64,000 bases of DNA from Magnetospirillum sp. 15-1 (GCF_900184795.1 NZ_FXXN01000024.1:70366-134365); one strand, 5' to 3'. Shown: positions 1-10,170, numbered from the stretch's first letter. Numbers and translations: made by a program. The notes: generated by a model from the sequence alone, not told the origin.

Positions 1-2079
1 GTCGCGCACCTCGATATCGATGATCATCTCGAAGAAGTCGGTGGTGCGGTTGGTGATCTTCAGATTGGTGATGTTGCCCATGTTCTTGGCGATCACCGTC
101 GAGATGGCTCCGAAGGCGCCGGGCTCGTTGGTCACCACCAGATCGATGCGGCCCACATGGGCGTTGCTGTCCGCCTCGTCCCAGGCGAGGTCGAGCCAGC
201 GCTCCGGCTGATCGGCGAACTGCTCCAGGTTCTCGCAGTCGATGGTGTGGATGGTGACGCCCTTGCCCGTGCTGACGATGCCGACGATGCGGTCGCCGGG
301 CAGCGGATGGCAGCAACCGGCGAAATGCATGGCCATGCCGGGGATCAGGCCCTTGATGGGCACCGCTCCGGCCTTGTCCTTCTTGTCCGAGGACGGCTTG
401 CCGCCACGGGCCTTCAGGGCCACCACGTTATCGTTGCGGTTGGCCTGGGTCTTCAGTTCGGGGAAGACGGTGGAGACCACCTCGCGGGCGGTCAGCGTCC
501 CCTCGCCCACCAGGGCCAGAAGGTCCTCGGATGATGGCGCCTTGAAGATGCGCAGCACGCCGTCCAGGGCCTTTTCCGTGAACTCGTAGCCTTCCTGGCG
601 GAAGCTGCGCACCAGGATGGCGCGGCCCAGCTCGGTATATTGGGCGCGTTGCTGGGTCCGGATGAAGCGGCGGATGCGGGCGCGGGCCTTGCCGGTGACG
701 ACGAAGCGTTCCCAGGTGGGATTCGGCGTCTGCGCCTTCGACGTGATGATGTCGACCTGATCGCCGTTCTGCAACTGGGTGCGCAACGGCATGATGCGGC
801 CGTTGACCTTGGCGCCGACGCAGGTATCGCCCACCTGGGAGTGGACGGCATAGGCGAAGTCCACCGGACAGGCGCCGCGCGGCAGGGAAATCAGGTCGCC
901 CTTGGGCGTGAAGCAGAACACCTGGTCGGAGAACATCTCCAGCTTGGTGTGCTCGAGGAATTCCTCCGGGTTGGAGGCGTGCTCCAGGATATCGAGCAGT
1001 TCGCGCAGCCAGCGGTACTGGCGGCCGTCGGTAAGGTTGCCGCCGTCCTGCTTGTACTTCCAGTGGGCGGCGACGCCCAGTTCGGCCACTTCGTGCATCT
1101 CGCTGGTGCGGATCTGCACCTCGATACGGTGACGCTCCGGCCCGAACACCCCGGTATGCAGCGAGCGATAGCCGTTGGGCTTGGGCGTCGAGATGTAGTC
1201 CTTGAAGCGGTTGGGAACCATCGGGTACTTGGAGTGGATGACTCCCAGCGCCCGGTAGCAATCCTCGATCCCGCCCACCGCCACGCGGAAGGCCATGATG
1301 TCGGACAACTGCTCGAAGCCGACATTCTTGCGCTGCATCTTCTGCCAGATGGAATAGGGCGTCTTCTCGCGCCCCGAGACCACGGCCTTGATCCCCGCCT
1401 CGTCCAGGATGGAGCGCAGCTCGTCCAGGATGCGGCCGATCAGGTCGCCGCCCTGCTCGCGCAGGAACGACAGGCGCGCCACGATGGAGCTGCGCGCATC
1501 CGGATGCAGCTCGGCGAAGGCCAGGTCCTCCAGCTCCATCTTGATGCCCTGCATGCCGATGCGCTCGGCCAGGGGCGCGTAGATCTCCATGGTCTCCATG
1601 GCGATACGGCGCCGCTTGTCGGGATTCTTGATGTAGTGAAGGGTGCGCATGTTGTGCATGCGGTCGGCCAGCTTGACCAGCAGGACACGGATGTCCTCGC
1701 TCATGGCCAGCACCAGCTTGCGCAGGTTCTCGGCCTGCTTGGCGTGGTCCGACTGCAGCTCGATGCGGTTCAGCTTGGTGACACCATCCACCAGGCGGGC
1801 GATCTCGCGCCCGAACAGCCGCTCGATCTCCTCCAGCGTCGCCGGGGTGTCCTCGATGGTGTCGTGCAGCAAGGCGGTGATGATGGAGGCGGAATCCAGC
1901 CGGTACTTGGTCAGGATGCCCGCCACCTCGATGGGGTGGGAGAAGTAGGGATCGCCCGAGGCGCGGAGCTGCGAGCCGTGCATCTTCATGGCGAAGACAT
2001 AGGCGCGGTTGATGGCGTCCTCGTCCGCGCCCGGATCGTAGGACTTGACGCGCTCCACCAGTTCGAATTGGCGCATCAT
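1..2079 (-). CDS. rsh: RelA/SpoT-family bifunctional (p)ppGpp synthetase/hydrolase, 3' end cut by window edge
   Basis: This is the long Rsh enzyme that makes and degrades (p)ppGpp in the stringent response. The frame is open from the ATG at 2079 to the window edge (693 codons), so roughly the last 30-50 residues of the ACT domain are missing. In order it shows the HD hydrolase domain (YFSHPIEVA, then HDTIEDT near residue 70), the synthetase domain (GREKTPYSIWQKM, then PKPNGYRSLHT), the TGS domain (FTPKGDLISLPRGA), a Cys-rich linker (HFAGCCHPLPGDRIVG) and the start of the ACT domain. Both catalytic halves look intact, as expected for the single Rsh of alphaproteobacteria. A GAGGTGA ribosome site precedes the first of two adjacent ATGs; the second is at 2076. 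It follows rpoZ on the same strand, as spoT follows rpoZ in many proteobacteria, but a terminator lies between them. Confidence 0.95.
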   Translation of the reverse strand, partial: MMRQFELVERVKSYDPGADEDAINRAYVFAMKMHGSQLRASGDPYFSHPIEVAGILTKYRLDSASIITALLHDTIEDTPATLEEIERLFGREIARLVDGVTKLNRIELQSDHAKQAENLRKLVLAMSEDIRVLLVKLADRMHNMRTLHYIKNPDKRRRIAMETMEIYAPLAERIGMQGIKMELEDLAFAELHPDARSSIVARLSFLREQGGDLIGRILDELRSILDEAGIKAVVSGREKTPYSIWQKMQRKNVGFEQLSDIMAFRVAVGGIEDCYRALGVIHSKYPMVPNRFKDYISTPKPNGYRSLHTGVFGPERHRIEVQIRTSEMHEVAELGVAAHWKYKQDGGNLTDGRQYRWLRELLDILEHASNPEEFLEHTKLEMFSDQVFCFTPKGDLISLPRGACPVDFAYAVHSQVGDTCVGAKVNGRIMPLRTQLQNGDQVDIITSKAQTPNPTWERFVVTGKARARIRRFIRTQQRAQYTELGRAILVRSFRQEGYEFTEKALDGVLRIFKAPSSEDLLALVGEGTLTAREVVSTVFPELKTQANRNDNVVALKARGGKPSSDKKDKAGAVPIKGLIPGMAMHFAGCCHPLPGDRIVGIVSTGKGVTIHTIDCENLEQFADQPERWLDLAWDEADSNAHVGRIDLVVTNEPGAFGAISTVIAKNMGNITNLKITNRTTDFFEMIIDIEVRD

Positions 2080-2144
2080 CGCCACGTCACCTCACCTTCT
2101 CACCCCCCGAGTGTGTACGGGGAGCGACGGCGGGAAAAGAGGAA

Positions 2145-2195
2145 AAAGAAAAAACAAGGCCGCCCGCCCATCTTTCAAGATGGGAACGGGCGGCC
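2145..2195 (-). terminator. Intrinsic terminator after rpoZ
   Basis: Read on the minus strand, a two-tier hairpin (outer 9-bp GGCCGCCCG/CGGGCGGCC, inner 8-bp CCCATCTT/AAGATGGG) is followed by TTGTTTTTTC. It lies 14 bases past the rpoZ stop and upstream of rsh, so it should reduce read-through into rsh. Confidence 0.85.
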
Positions 2196-2208
2196 TCGCA
2201 TCACAGGT

Positions 2209-2589
2209 TTATTCGTCGCCGGCGTCCAGATCGAAATCGGCGCCCGAATCGTTGATGGACATGCCGTCCTCGATCATCTCGTCCTCGTTGGCGACGGTCT
2301 CGAAGGCCATGTCGCGATCGGGGATGAAACCCTCCATCTCGTCCTCTTCCGGCTCGTCCACTTCGACGTGCTTCTGGAGGTTCTGGATCAGGGCGTTCTG
2401 CAGGCCGTCCAGCGGCACGGTCTCGTCGGCGATCTCGCGCAGCGCCACCACCGGGTTCTTGTCGTTGTCGCGCTCCACCGTCAGCTTGGCTCCGGCGGAA
2501 ATATCCCGTGCGCGCTGGCCGGCGATCAGCACCAGCTCGAAGCGGTTCGGAATCTTCAGTACACAGTCTTCAACCGTAACGCGCGCCAT
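2209..2589 (-). CDS. rpoZ: DNA-directed RNA polymerase omega subunit
   Basis: This 126-residue protein is the small omega subunit that helps assemble core RNA polymerase and, in many bacteria, forms part of a ppGpp site. The N-terminal half carries the family core: MARVTVEDC, then [16 protein letters not shown] and the [11 protein letters not shown] segment. After about residue 85 comes a long acidic tail rich in Glu and Asp, typical of alphaproteobacterial omega and longer than the E. coli protein. The ATG at 2589 has AGGATC upstream. The position directly before rsh on the same strand is a classic arrangement that links transcription with ppGpp metabolism. Confidence 0.95.
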   Translation of the reverse strand: MARVTVEDCVLKIPNRFELVLIAGQRARDISAGAKLTVERDNDKNPVVALREIADETVPLDGLQNALIQNLQKHVEVDEPEEDEMEGFIPDRDMAFETVANEDEMIEDGMSINDSGADFDLDAGDE

Positions 2590-2628
2590 CGAAGATCCTT
2601 GTCTTTAGGCAATCTCGGAAAGAGACAG

Positions 2629-2658
2629 CTTATATCGTCGCTTACCCAAGGAAAGCAA
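2629..2658 (-). promoter_or_regulatory. Probable promoter of rpoZ
   Basis: On the minus strand TTGCTT (2658-2653) and TATAAG (2634-2629) are separated by 18 bases and lie about 40 bases before the rpoZ ATG. This is a sigma70-like match by eye only. Confidence 0.45.
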
Positions 2659-2764
2659 GCCCCTATACCATCCCCCCCTTGCGGCGGAGCCCTGCCGCCC
2701 CTACGTTGAGGGCATTCTTCCCCGCTCCCCGGCGGGCCAAGCCATTTCGACAAGCGAGACCAGC

Positions 2765-3328
2765 ATGCAGTTTTATTCCGCCGAGCGACTCGGCCTTTTC
2801 ATCGATGGTTCCAACCTGTACTCGGCGGCCCGCGCACTGGGCTTCGACATCGATTACAAGAAGCTCCTGAACCTGTTCGCCGGCAAGGGACGGCTGATCC
2901 GCGCCTTCTACTACACCGCCCTGATGGAGGATCAGGAATACTCCCCGATCCGCCCGCTGGTGGATTGGCTGGACTACAACGGCTACACCATGGTCACCAA
3001 GCCGACCAAGGAATTCACCGACGCCATGGGCCGGCGCAAGATCAAGGGCAACATGGACATCGAACTGGCCATCGACGTGATGGAGATGTGCCAGTACCTG
3101 GACCACGTGGTTCTGTTCTCCGGCGACGGCGATTTCCGCCGGCTGGTGGAAGCGGTGCAAAGGAAGGGCGTGCGCGTCTCGGTGGTCAGCACCATCCGCT
3201 CGCAGCCGCCCATGGTGGCCGACGAATTGCGGCGCCAGGCCGACGTGTTCATCGAGCTGCAGGACCTGGAAAGCCAGATCGCCCGCGCCCAGCAACACCG
3301 CGACGACCGCCCCTACCCCGCCGACTGA
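2765..3328 (+). CDS. NYN-domain (LabA/DUF88 family) putative ribonuclease
   Basis: This 187-residue soluble protein has the PIN-like NYN fold. The acidic residues expected at the metal site are visible: the Asp of LFIDGSNLY near the N-terminus, the Asp of NMDIELAIDVM, and the pair in FSGDGDFRRLV. Bacterial LabA-like members are thought to be metal-dependent RNases or RNA-binding proteins; the substrate cannot be read from sequence. The domain fills almost the whole chain, leaving only a short charged tail. The ATG at 2765 follows a GCGAGACC context without a strong Shine-Dalgarno site. The next gene, for a uracil-DNA glycosylase, begins one base after this stop, so the two are probably cotranscribed, hinting at nucleic-acid housekeeping. 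Confidence 0.85.
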   Translation: MQFYSAERLGLFIDGSNLYSAARALGFDIDYKKLLNLFAGKGRLIRAFYYTALMEDQEYSPIRPLVDWLDYNGYTMVTKPTKEFTDAMGRRKIKGNMDIELAIDVMEMCQYLDHVVLFSGDGDFRRLVEAVQRKGVRVSVVSTIRSQPPMVADELRRQADVFIELQDLESQIARAQQHRDDRPYPAD

Positions 3329-3329
3329 G

Positions 3330-3965
3330 ATGAGCCTGTCCGCGCCCCAGGCCGATTGCGGGCTGTGCCCGCGTCTGGCCGAATTCCGCCGTGCCAACCG
3401 CGTCCAATACCCCGGCTGGCATCACGATCCGGTCCCGTCGTTCGGCGATTTATCCGCCCGGCTGCTGGTGGTCGGGCTGGCGCCCGGCCTCAAGGGAGCC
3501 AACCGCTCCGGGCGGCCGTTCACCGGCGATTATGCCGGTGACCTGCTCTACGCCACCCTGCTGCGTTACGGGCTGGCACGCGGAGAGTACCGGGCCGCGG
3601 CCGATGACGGGCTGGAACTGGTGGACTGCCGCATCACCAACGCGGCGCGCTGCGTGCCGCCGGCCAACAAGCCGCTGCCCGCCGAATTCGCCGCCTGCCG
3701 CCCCTTCCTCAGGGCCGAGATCGAGGCCATGCCCAATCTGCGCGGCATCTTCTGCCTGGGCCGGGGGTCCCACGATCAGGTGCTGTCCACCCTGGGCATG
3801 CGCAAGGCGGCCCACCCCTTCGGCCATGCCGCCATCCATGACCTGCCCGGCGGGCTGGTGCTGGGTGACAGCTATCATTGCTCACGCTACAACACCAATA
3901 CCGGCCGGCTGACCGAGGCCATGTTCTGTCAGGCGCTGGAGGCGCTGCTGGAACGGCTGCGTTAA
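3330..3965 (+). CDS. Uracil-DNA glycosylase, family 5 (UDGb type)
   Basis: This 211-residue base-excision-repair enzyme belongs to the iron-sulfur uracil-DNA glycosylases. Four cysteines suit a [4Fe-4S] cluster: C10 and C13 (DCGLCPRL), C108 (ARCVPP) and C123. Motif A is GLAPGLKGANRSGRPFTGD (residues 49-67); the GANR...FTGD form is characteristic of family 5 rather than family 4. The C-terminal motif is YHCSRYNTNTGRLT, close to the usual HPSxxNTxTGRLT but with Cys in place of Pro. Family 5 enzymes remove uracil and some deaminated purines. The gene sits one base after the NYN gene on the same strand. Confidence 0.88.
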   Translation: MSLSAPQADCGLCPRLAEFRRANRVQYPGWHHDPVPSFGDLSARLLVVGLAPGLKGANRSGRPFTGDYAGDLLYATLLRYGLARGEYRAAADDGLELVDCRITNAARCVPPANKPLPAEFAACRPFLRAEIEAMPNLRGIFCLGRGSHDQVLSTLGMRKAAHPFGHAAIHDLPGGLVLGDSYHCSRYNTNTGRLTEAMFCQALEALLERLR

Positions 3966-4023
3966 TCTTCCATTGAACCGGGTGTGCTAGACTTCCGTCT
4001 GTAATAGGGCGGGAGTGAACGGC

Positions 4024-4455
4024 ATGACCATGATCGAATGGTCCAATGAACTGAAGCTGGGTGTTCCGGCCATGGATGCCGAACACCGCCAGTTGCTCAA
4101 GCTGACCAACGACTTCCTCACCGCCGCCGGCGAGCAGGCGCCCTTCCCGCGCCTCACCCGCATCATGGGCGAGTTGATCGCCCGCACCCGCATCCATTTC
4201 CAGGCCGAGGAAACCCTGCTGGACCGCGCCGCCTATCCCGGACTGGCCGGCCACAAGGCCGAGCACGGGCGATTGCTGGTGGAGGCACAGCGGCTCTACG
4301 AGCGTTTCTCCACCCTCGAGGCCACATCCGGCACCGACCAGACCGCCGCCCGCGCCCTGACCCTGGAGGCGGCGCAATTCCTGCAACGCTGGCTGGTGGA
4401 TCACATCATCAACGATGACCGCCCCTACCGGCCCTACGTGCTGCGGCTGACCTGA
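4024..4455 (+). CDS. Bacteriohemerythrin
   Basis: This is a single-domain four-helix hemerythrin of about 143 residues, with a non-heme di-iron site that binds O2. The ligand pattern is clear: the His of MDAEHRQLL, His and Glu of HFQAEETLL, the histidines of GHKAEHGRLL, and HIINDDRPY near the C-terminus. I chose the ATG at 4024 (MTMIEWSNELKLGV) over a GTG at 4015 because GGGAG ends nine bases before it and the family normally begins at the IEWS segment. In magnetotactic and other microaerophilic bacteria, hemerythrins are proposed to store, deliver or sense oxygen. It converges with the diguanylate cyclase gene, stop to stop, with only four bases between. Confidence 0.93.
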   Translation: MTMIEWSNELKLGVPAMDAEHRQLLKLTNDFLTAAGEQAPFPRLTRIMGELIARTRIHFQAEETLLDRAAYPGLAGHKAEHGRLLVEAQRLYERFSTLEATSGTDQTAARALTLEAAQFLQRWLVDHIINDDRPYRPYVLRLT

Positions 4456-4459
4456 GACT

Positions 4460-6394
4460 TCAGGCCTCGGGCGGCAGGTCGGCGGCGAACAGGAAGTTGT
4501 TCTTTCCTCCCCGCTTGACCGCGTACATGGCGGCATCGGCGCGGCGGATCAGGGCCGGGCCGTCCTCGGCGTCGTTGGGATAGAGCGCAATGCCGATGGA
4601 GCCCTGCACGCGGGCGGTTCCCGCCTCCAGTTCGTAGGGCTTGCCCAGCAGGGACAGAATCTTGCCGGCCACCAAAGCCGGATCGTCGCGGCCGTGCACC
4701 CCTTCCAGAATCACCACGAACTCGTCGCCGGCCAGACGCGCCAGGGTATCGGTAGCCCGCATGCACTGGGACAGGCGGTTGGCGGTCTGCTGCAGCAAGA
4801 CGTCGCCGGCCGCGTGACCCAGCGTGTCGTTGACCGCCTTGAAGCCGTCCAGGTCGAGGAACATCAAGGCGAAGCGCTTCTTCTCGCGCCGGGATTGCCG
4901 CACCGCCTGATTGAGGCGGTCGAGGAACAGCGAGCGGTTGGGCAGCCCGGTGAGCGCGTCGTAATTGGCCTGACGCCAGATGCGCTCCTCGTCCTCCTTG
5001 CGATGGGTGATGTCGGAGAACACAGCCACGAAATGGGTGATGGCGCCGCTGCCATCGCGCAGGGCATTGATGGACAGCCACTCGGCATAAAAGGCGCCCG
5101 ACTTGCGCCGGTTCCAGATTTCACCCTCCCAATGCCCCTTCTCGGCGATGGTCCACCACAGATGGGCATAGAATTCGGGATCATGGCGGCCCGAACGCAG
5201 GAAGCTGGGATTTTGCCCCAGTACCTCCTCCTTGGCATACTCGGTGATGGTGGTGAAGGCCGGGTTGACGAAGATGATGCGGTTGTCGGAATCGGTGATG
5301 ACCACCGCCTCGGTCACCGTATCCAGCACCTTGGAGGCCAGCAAGACCTGCTGTTCCGCCGCCTTGCGCTCGGTGATGTCGTAGATCCAGGCCAGATTGA
5401 CCTTCTCGTCCTCGAAATCGGCGGAGCGGATGGTCAGAAGACTCCAGAACGGGCTGCCGTTCTTGCGGCGGAATTCCACCTCGGCATCATCCAGATGGCC
5501 GTCGCGGCGCAGAATGGCCAGGACCACCTGACGCTGGGCATCGTCCACGTAATGCTCGCGCGCCTTGGAGCCGAGGAACTCCTCCTTGCTCATGCCCAGA
5601 ATATCGGTGAAGCGGGAATTGACGAACACCACCCGTCCGTCGGAACGCCGCGAAACCGAGACGCCCATCGGACTTTCCTCGAGGATACGCCACAGGCGCT
5701 CCTCGCTCTCCTTGAGCCGGGCCGCCGCCGCCGAGCGCTCGGCGATATCGGCCCCCAGGCTCTCGACCATGGGGCGGAAGACACCGACCGCCGACAGGAT
5801 CAGCAGGCCCACGCCGATGGCCACCGTCACCCCCTGCAGGGTCATCAACTCGTCCATCTGGCGCTCGCTGCCCCGCTGGAAGCGCACCGTCACCTCCTCG
5901 AGGGAGCGCATCAGCGAACCGCCGGCCGCCGCCGACAGGACCGCCAGATCGGGAGCCGAGGGAGACGGCCGCCCCTCCAGCGCCAGCACGGCGCGTCCCC
6001 GCGCGAGGAAAGCCCGCAGGTCCTGATCGAGATTCCAGGGAGGAGCGGTATAGACCTCCAGGATACCGGGCGGCGGAGGCGTCTTGTCGCCCCGCATCAG
6101 CCGCCCATGGCGCTCTTCCAGTTGATCGAGGGTCTCGGCCAGCAGGTGGAGGATGGCCGGACGGTCCACCTCCTCGGCGATGACCAGACGGTTGGCGGCG
6201 AACGCCGCCCTTTGGACCAGCATGCGCTGGCGACCGGCCAGATTGACCAGTTCGGCGCTGCCTTCGGCATCGCTGATCATGCGGGCCAGGGCCAGAAACG
6301 ATATCAGGGCAAGCGCCCCCAGCACCACCAGAACGGCGATGTAGCGTATCGTCAGCTCCCGCGTAATCCGCTCGCCGAGGTCAGACATCCCCAA
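4460..6394 (-). CDS. Membrane diguanylate cyclase with PilJ-type sensor and two PAS domains
   Basis: This 644-residue protein makes the second messenger c-di-GMP. Order: transmembrane helix (about 16-38), extracytoplasmic helical PilJ/NarX-like region (LVNLAGRQRMLVQRAA, about 40-185), second transmembrane helix (about 187-210), PAS domains at about 225-345 and 355-465, then GGDEF (about 475-635). The active-site loop is AGDEF (555-559), a common substitution that normally keeps activity. An RxxD inhibitory site (R546, D549) lies five residues before it, so product inhibition is likely. No EAL domain is present. The PilJ-like N-terminus suggests sensing of a small ligand in the periplasm, as in nitrate-type sensors; the ligand is unknown. 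Confidence 0.9.
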   Translation of the reverse strand: MGMSDLGERITRELTIRYIAVLVVLGALALISFLALARMISDAEGSAELVNLAGRQRMLVQRAAFAANRLVIAEEVDRPAILHLLAETLDQLEERHGRLMRGDKTPPPPGILEVYTAPPWNLDQDLRAFLARGRAVLALEGRPSPSAPDLAVLSAAAGGSLMRSLEEVTVRFQRGSERQMDELMTLQGVTVAIGVGLLILSAVGVFRPMVESLGADIAERSAAAARLKESEERLWRILEESPMGVSVSRRSDGRVVFVNSRFTDILGMSKEEFLGSKAREHYVDDAQRQVVLAILRRDGHLDDAEVEFRRKNGSPFWSLLTIRSADFEDEKVNLAWIYDITERKAAEQQVLLASKVLDTVTEAVVITDSDNRIIFVNPAFTTITEYAKEEVLGQNPSFLRSGRHDPEFYAHLWWTIAEKGHWEGEIWNRRKSGAFYAEWLSINALRDGSGAITHFVAVFSDITHRKEDEERIWRQANYDALTGLPNRSLFLDRLNQAVRQSRREKKRFALMFLDLDGFKAVNDTLGHAAGDVLLQQTANRLSQCMRATDTLARLAGDEFVVILEGVHGRDDPALVAGKILSLLGKPYELEAGTARVQGSIGIALYPNDAEDGPALIRRADAAMYAVKRGGKNNFLFAADLPPEA

Positions 6395-6542
6395 ATTCCC
6401 GCACAGCCCGCCTCAATCATAGCGGCAAAGTGAGGTCGTGTCTCGACGCGCTGTGCGCTCAGACGGCCAAGCCCCATGAGCGTGTGTTACCTGGGAAGAC
6501 TCGCCATGCCCGCGACCGGCGCGGGCATGGCGATCAAGCGGA

Positions 6543-9224
6543 TCAGGCTCCGGACAGGCGCTCCAGGGCCTCGCGCAGCTTGGCGACGGCGCCGGCCCAG
6601 TCGTCGCGGCGCTCGCGCTGCTCGGCCACCACGTCCTCGGGGGCGCGGGCGATGAAGTCGGCGTTGCCCAGCTTCTTGTCCACCTTGGCGATCTCGCCTT
6701 CCAGACGGGCGATCTCCTTGTCCAGGCGGGCACGCTCCTTGTCCACGTCGATGACGCCGCCCAGCGGCATCACCAGGGTAGCCTCGTCCACCACCATCTG
6801 GGCGGCGCCGTGCGACGACGCCTGGGCTACCCGCTCGGAGGAGGACTGGGCCTCGAAGGCGGTCAGGCGGGCCAGACGGGTGATCAGATCGGCGTGGGTC
6901 CTGGCCCAGCCGCGCTTGGCCTCGGCCAGACCGGAGACCAGCAGGTCCACCTGGGCCGAGGGCGGCACGTTCATCTCGGAACGCACGCCGCGCACCGTGG
7001 AGATCACGCGCACCACCCAATCCATCTCCTCCTCGGCCTCGGGGGCGGCAAGGCCGTCCAAGGCAGGCCAGGAGCGCAGCATCAGGTCGCCGTCGCGCTC
7101 GGCGATCTGGCCCCACAATTCCTCGGTGATGAACGGCATCAAGGGATGCAGCACGTGCAGGATCTGGTCCAGCACCCAGGCGGCGGTGGCCCGCGCCTCG
7201 GCCTTGGCCCCCTCATCCGTTCCGTTGAAGATGGGCTTGGCGAATTCCAGGTACCAGTCGCAGAAGGTGCCCCAGACGAATTGATAGCAGCCGCCGGCCG
7301 CCGCGTCGTAGCGATAGCCCTCGATGGCGGTGCCCACCTTGGCGGCCAGTTCAGCGGTCTTGGCAACGATCCAGCGGTTGACCGTCTCCTTCACCGCCTT
7401 GGGATCGAAGCCCGCCACCGGCCTGCATTCGTTCATCTGGCAAAAGCGCGCCGCGTTCCACAGCTTGGTGGCGAAGTTGCGGTAACCCTCCACCCGGCTC
7501 TCGGCCAGCTTGACGTCGCGGCCCTGGGCGGCCAGCGCCGACAGGGTGAAGCGCAGCGCGTCGCAGCCGTATTTCTCGATCAGGTCCAGGGGGTCGATGA
7601 TGTTGCCCTTGGACTTGGACATCTTCTGGCCCTTCTCGTCGCGGACCAGGGCATGGATGTAGATATCCTTGAAGGGCACGTCGCCCATGAAGTGGATACC
7701 CATCATCATCATGCGGGCGACCCAGAAGAAGATGATGTCGAAGCCGGTGACCAGCACATCGCCGGGATAGTAGCGGGCCAGTTCCGGGGTCTGCTCCGGC
7801 CAGCCGAGAGTCGAGAACGGCCACAGAGCCGACGAGAACCAGGTGTCCAGCACATCGGTATCGCGCACCAGCTCCACGTCCTTGCCGTAATGCCTGGATG
7901 CGGCAACCTTGGCCTCTTCCTCGGTTTCCTCGACGAAGAAGGCGCCGTCGGGGCCATACCATGCCGGCACCTGATGGCCCCACCAGATCTGGCGCGAGAT
8001 GCACCACGGCTGGATGTTGCGCATCCACTCGAAATAGGTGTTCTCCCAATGCTTGGGCACGAAGCGGGTCTTGCCGCTCTCCACCGCCTCGATGGCCGGC
8101 TTGGCCAGGGTGGCGGCGTCCACGAACCACTGGTCGGTCAGCCACGGCTCGATCACCACGCCCGAACGGTCGCCATAGGGCACCATGTGGGTGTGGGGCT
8201 CGATCTTGTCGAGCAGGCCCAGGGACTCGAATTCCTCGACCACCTTCTTGCGCGCGTCGTAACGGTCCAGGCCGCGATAGCCTTCGGGCACGTCATCGGT
8301 GGTGCGCGCGTCACGGTCGAAGATATTGATCTGCGGCAGATCGTGGCGGACACCCACCTGGAAGTCGTTGAAGTCGTGGGCCGGGGTGATCTTCACCGCG
8401 CCGGTGCCCTTGGTGGGGTCGGAATATTCGTCGGCGACGATGGGAATCAGCCGGTCGACGATGGGCAGGCGCACCATTTTGCCCACCAGATCGGTATAGC
8501 GCTCATCGTCCGGATGAACCGCCACCGCCGAGTCGCCCAGCATGGTCTCGGGCCGGGTGGTGGCCACGGTGATGAAGGTGTCGGCCATGCCTTCGACCGG
8601 ATACCGGAAGTGCCACATATGGCCCTTCACTTCCCGCTGCTCCACTTCCAGGTCGGAAATGGCGGTATGCAGCTTGGGGTCCCAATTGACCAGACGCTTG
8701 GCGCGGTAGATCAGGCCCTGGCGGTGCAGGGTGACGAACACCTTGCGGACAGCGGCCGACAGGCCCTCGTCCATGGTGAAACGCTCCTTGGCCCAGTCGG
8801 GCGAGGCGCCCAGGCGGCGTAGCTGGCGGGTGATGGTGCCGCCCGATTCCGCCTTCCACTCCCAGACGCGCTTGATGAAGTTATCGCGCCCCAGATCGTG
8901 GCGGGTGACCTTCTGGGCCTCCAACTGGCGCTCGACCACCATCTGGGTGGCGATGCCGGCATGATCGGTACCGGGCTGCCACAGGGCATCCTTGCCGGTC
9001 ATGCGGCGATAACGGATGAGCACGTCCTGCAAGGTGAAGGTCAGCGCATGGCCCATGTGCAGGCTGCCCGTCACGTTGGGCGGCGGCATCATGATGGTGT
9101 AGGGCTTGGCCTCGGAGTCGGTGTGGGCGGCGAAGGCCCCCTGGGCCTCCCAGCGCTCGTAATGCTTCGGTTCCACCTCGGCGGGGCGATAGGTCTTATC
9201 CAGCATGGCCATGGGACTTGTCAC
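6543..9224 (-). CDS. valS: Valyl-tRNA synthetase
   Basis: This class I aminoacyl-tRNA synthetase charges tRNA-Val. The HIGH motif is HMGH (56-59, within [14 protein letters not shown]), and the KMSKS loop [10 protein letters not shown] lies near residue 533. The editing domain, anticodon-binding domain and C-terminal arginine/lysine-rich coiled coil ([20 protein letters not shown]) are all present. The length of about 893 residues is normal. The longest frame starts at a GTG (9224); ATGs at 9212 and 9206 (MLDKTYRP) are at least as likely, as no start has a strong ribosome site. It lies downstream of popZ but after a terminator. Confidence 0.96.
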   Translation of the reverse strand: MTSPMAMLDKTYRPAEVEPKHYERWEAQGAFAAHTDSEAKPYTIMMPPPNVTGSLHMGHALTFTLQDVLIRYRRMTGKDALWQPGTDHAGIATQMVVERQLEAQKVTRHDLGRDNFIKRVWEWKAESGGTITRQLRRLGASPDWAKERFTMDEGLSAAVRKVFVTLHRQGLIYRAKRLVNWDPKLHTAISDLEVEQREVKGHMWHFRYPVEGMADTFITVATTRPETMLGDSAVAVHPDDERYTDLVGKMVRLPIVDRLIPIVADEYSDPTKGTGAVKITPAHDFNDFQVGVRHDLPQINIFDRDARTTDDVPEGYRGLDRYDARKKVVEEFESLGLLDKIEPHTHMVPYGDRSGVVIEPWLTDQWFVDAATLAKPAIEAVESGKTRFVPKHWENTYFEWMRNIQPWCISRQIWWGHQVPAWYGPDGAFFVEETEEEAKVAASRHYGKDVELVRDTDVLDTWFSSALWPFSTLGWPEQTPELARYYPGDVLVTGFDIIFFWVARMMMMGIHFMGDVPFKDIYIHALVRDEKGQKMSKSKGNIIDPLDLIEKYGCDALRFTLSALAAQGRDVKLAESRVEGYRNFATKLWNAARFCQMNECRPVAGFDPKAVKETVNRWIVAKTAELAAKVGTAIEGYRYDAAAGGCYQFVWGTFCDWYLEFAKPIFNGTDEGAKAEARATAAWVLDQILHVLHPLMPFITEELWGQIAERDGDLMLRSWPALDGLAAPEAEEEMDWVVRVISTVRGVRSEMNVPPSAQVDLLVSGLAEAKRGWARTHADLITRLARLTAFEAQSSSERVAQASSHGAAQMVVDEATLVMPLGGVIDVDKERARLDKEIARLEGEIAKVDKKLGNADFIARAPEDVVAEQRERRDDWAGAVAKLREALERLSGA

Positions 9225-9235
9225 TTCAATTGGGG

Positions 9236-9277
9236 GGACACAAACGAAAAGGGCGGCCCGATCATGCCGGGCCGCCC
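9236..9277 (-). terminator. Intrinsic terminator after popZ
   Basis: On the minus strand a perfect 10-bp stem (GGGCGGCCCG at 9251-9260 pairing with 9268-9277) with a 7-base loop is followed by TTTTCGTTTG. It ends popZ transcription just upstream of valS. Confidence 0.85.
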
Positions 9278-9300
9278 CATTGGCTTCGAACCGGCGGAGA

Positions 9301-10026
9301 TTAATACTCTCCGGACCGGTTTACCATCCTCTCGATCTCTTTCTTGACGATGCGCTCGATCATGTAGGGCAGATTCTGGTCCAGCCATTCCGACAGGATG
9401 GGACGCAGCAACTCGCGCACCAGATCTTCCAGGGTGATGGAGCTGTTGCCCAGGCCGAACGACTTCTGCCGCACGATCTCGCGCGCCAGATTGGTCAGCA
9501 GCGAAGCACCGTGATCGATGCTGGGCGGCGACATCAGGCCGTCATCCTCGGGCGGCGCCGGACGGCGCGGCGGCGGCGGCTCGTAATCGTCCATCACCCG
9601 GCTGGCGGCGGTCATTACGGGCTCGGGCTCGAAATCGCCGAGATCGGCCTTGAAATCGTTGATGTCGAAGGCGGGTTCCGGTTCCTCGGCCACTTCCTCC
9701 ATCACCATGTCGTCGGTCAGCTCGAGGATGTCGTCCTCGGGCTCCGGCTCCGGCTCAGGTTCCGGAATGGGCTCGGGTTCCGGCTCGGGGGCCGGGGCCG
9801 GTGCATCGAACAGGGAATCGATGTCATCCTGGGCGAAGGTGGGGGCCGGCTCGGGCTCCGGTTCGGGCTCCGGCGGCGGCATGGGTTCGGGCTCGGGCTC
9901 CGGCTCGGGAGCGACCGGTTCGGGGGCCTTGGGCTTATCCTCGGCCTCATCCTCCGACAGAATACGTCGGATAGAGGCGAGGATATCCTCCATTGATGGT
10001 TCTTGCTGGGCCTTGTCGTCGCTCAT
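9301..10026 (-). CDS. popZ: PopZ-like polar organizing protein (DUF2497)
   Basis: PopZ self-assembles at cell poles and anchors centromere/ParB and signalling proteins. The protein shows the three-part plan of the family. A short N-terminal helix [15 protein letters not shown] binds clients in Caulobacter. A long acidic proline-rich linker (about residues 30-150) holds many Pro-Glu repeats. A conserved helical C-terminus holds [20 protein letters not shown] followed by IVKKEIERM, the oligomerization region. I start at ATG 10026 (MSDDKAQQ); an upstream in-frame start would add ten unconserved residues. The linker is strikingly repetitive, and its low complexity may drive condensate formation. 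Lying between valS and a TolC-family gene is a common alphaproteobacterial arrangement. Confidence 0.88.
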   Translation of the reverse strand: MSDDKAQQEPSMEDILASIRRILSEDEAEDKPKAPEPVAPEPEPEPEPMPPPEPEPEPEPAPTFAQDDIDSLFDAPAPAPEPEPEPIPEPEPEPEPEDDILELTDDMVMEEVAEEPEPAFDINDFKADLGDFEPEPVMTAASRVMDDYEPPPPRRPAPPEDDGLMSPPSIDHGASLLTNLAREIVRQKSFGLGNSSITLEDLVRELLRPILSEWLDQNLPYMIERIVKKEIERMVNRSGEY

Positions 10027-10170
10027 GTCACGGCTATTCTGTCTGCCTGCGCCCAAGAAAGGGACCTGCCGTAATAGTGACGTACGGCTGGTAACAAATG
10101 GTTAAAATTCCACGAGTCCCCAAGAGAAACCCGGATCAGCCATTCGCCGGCGACCCGGGTCCCACTATTT

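Noticed and set aside
2765-3328. NYN-domain gene as part of a defence island
   Set aside because: Neighbours are housekeeping and repair genes, and nothing else in the region suggests defence.
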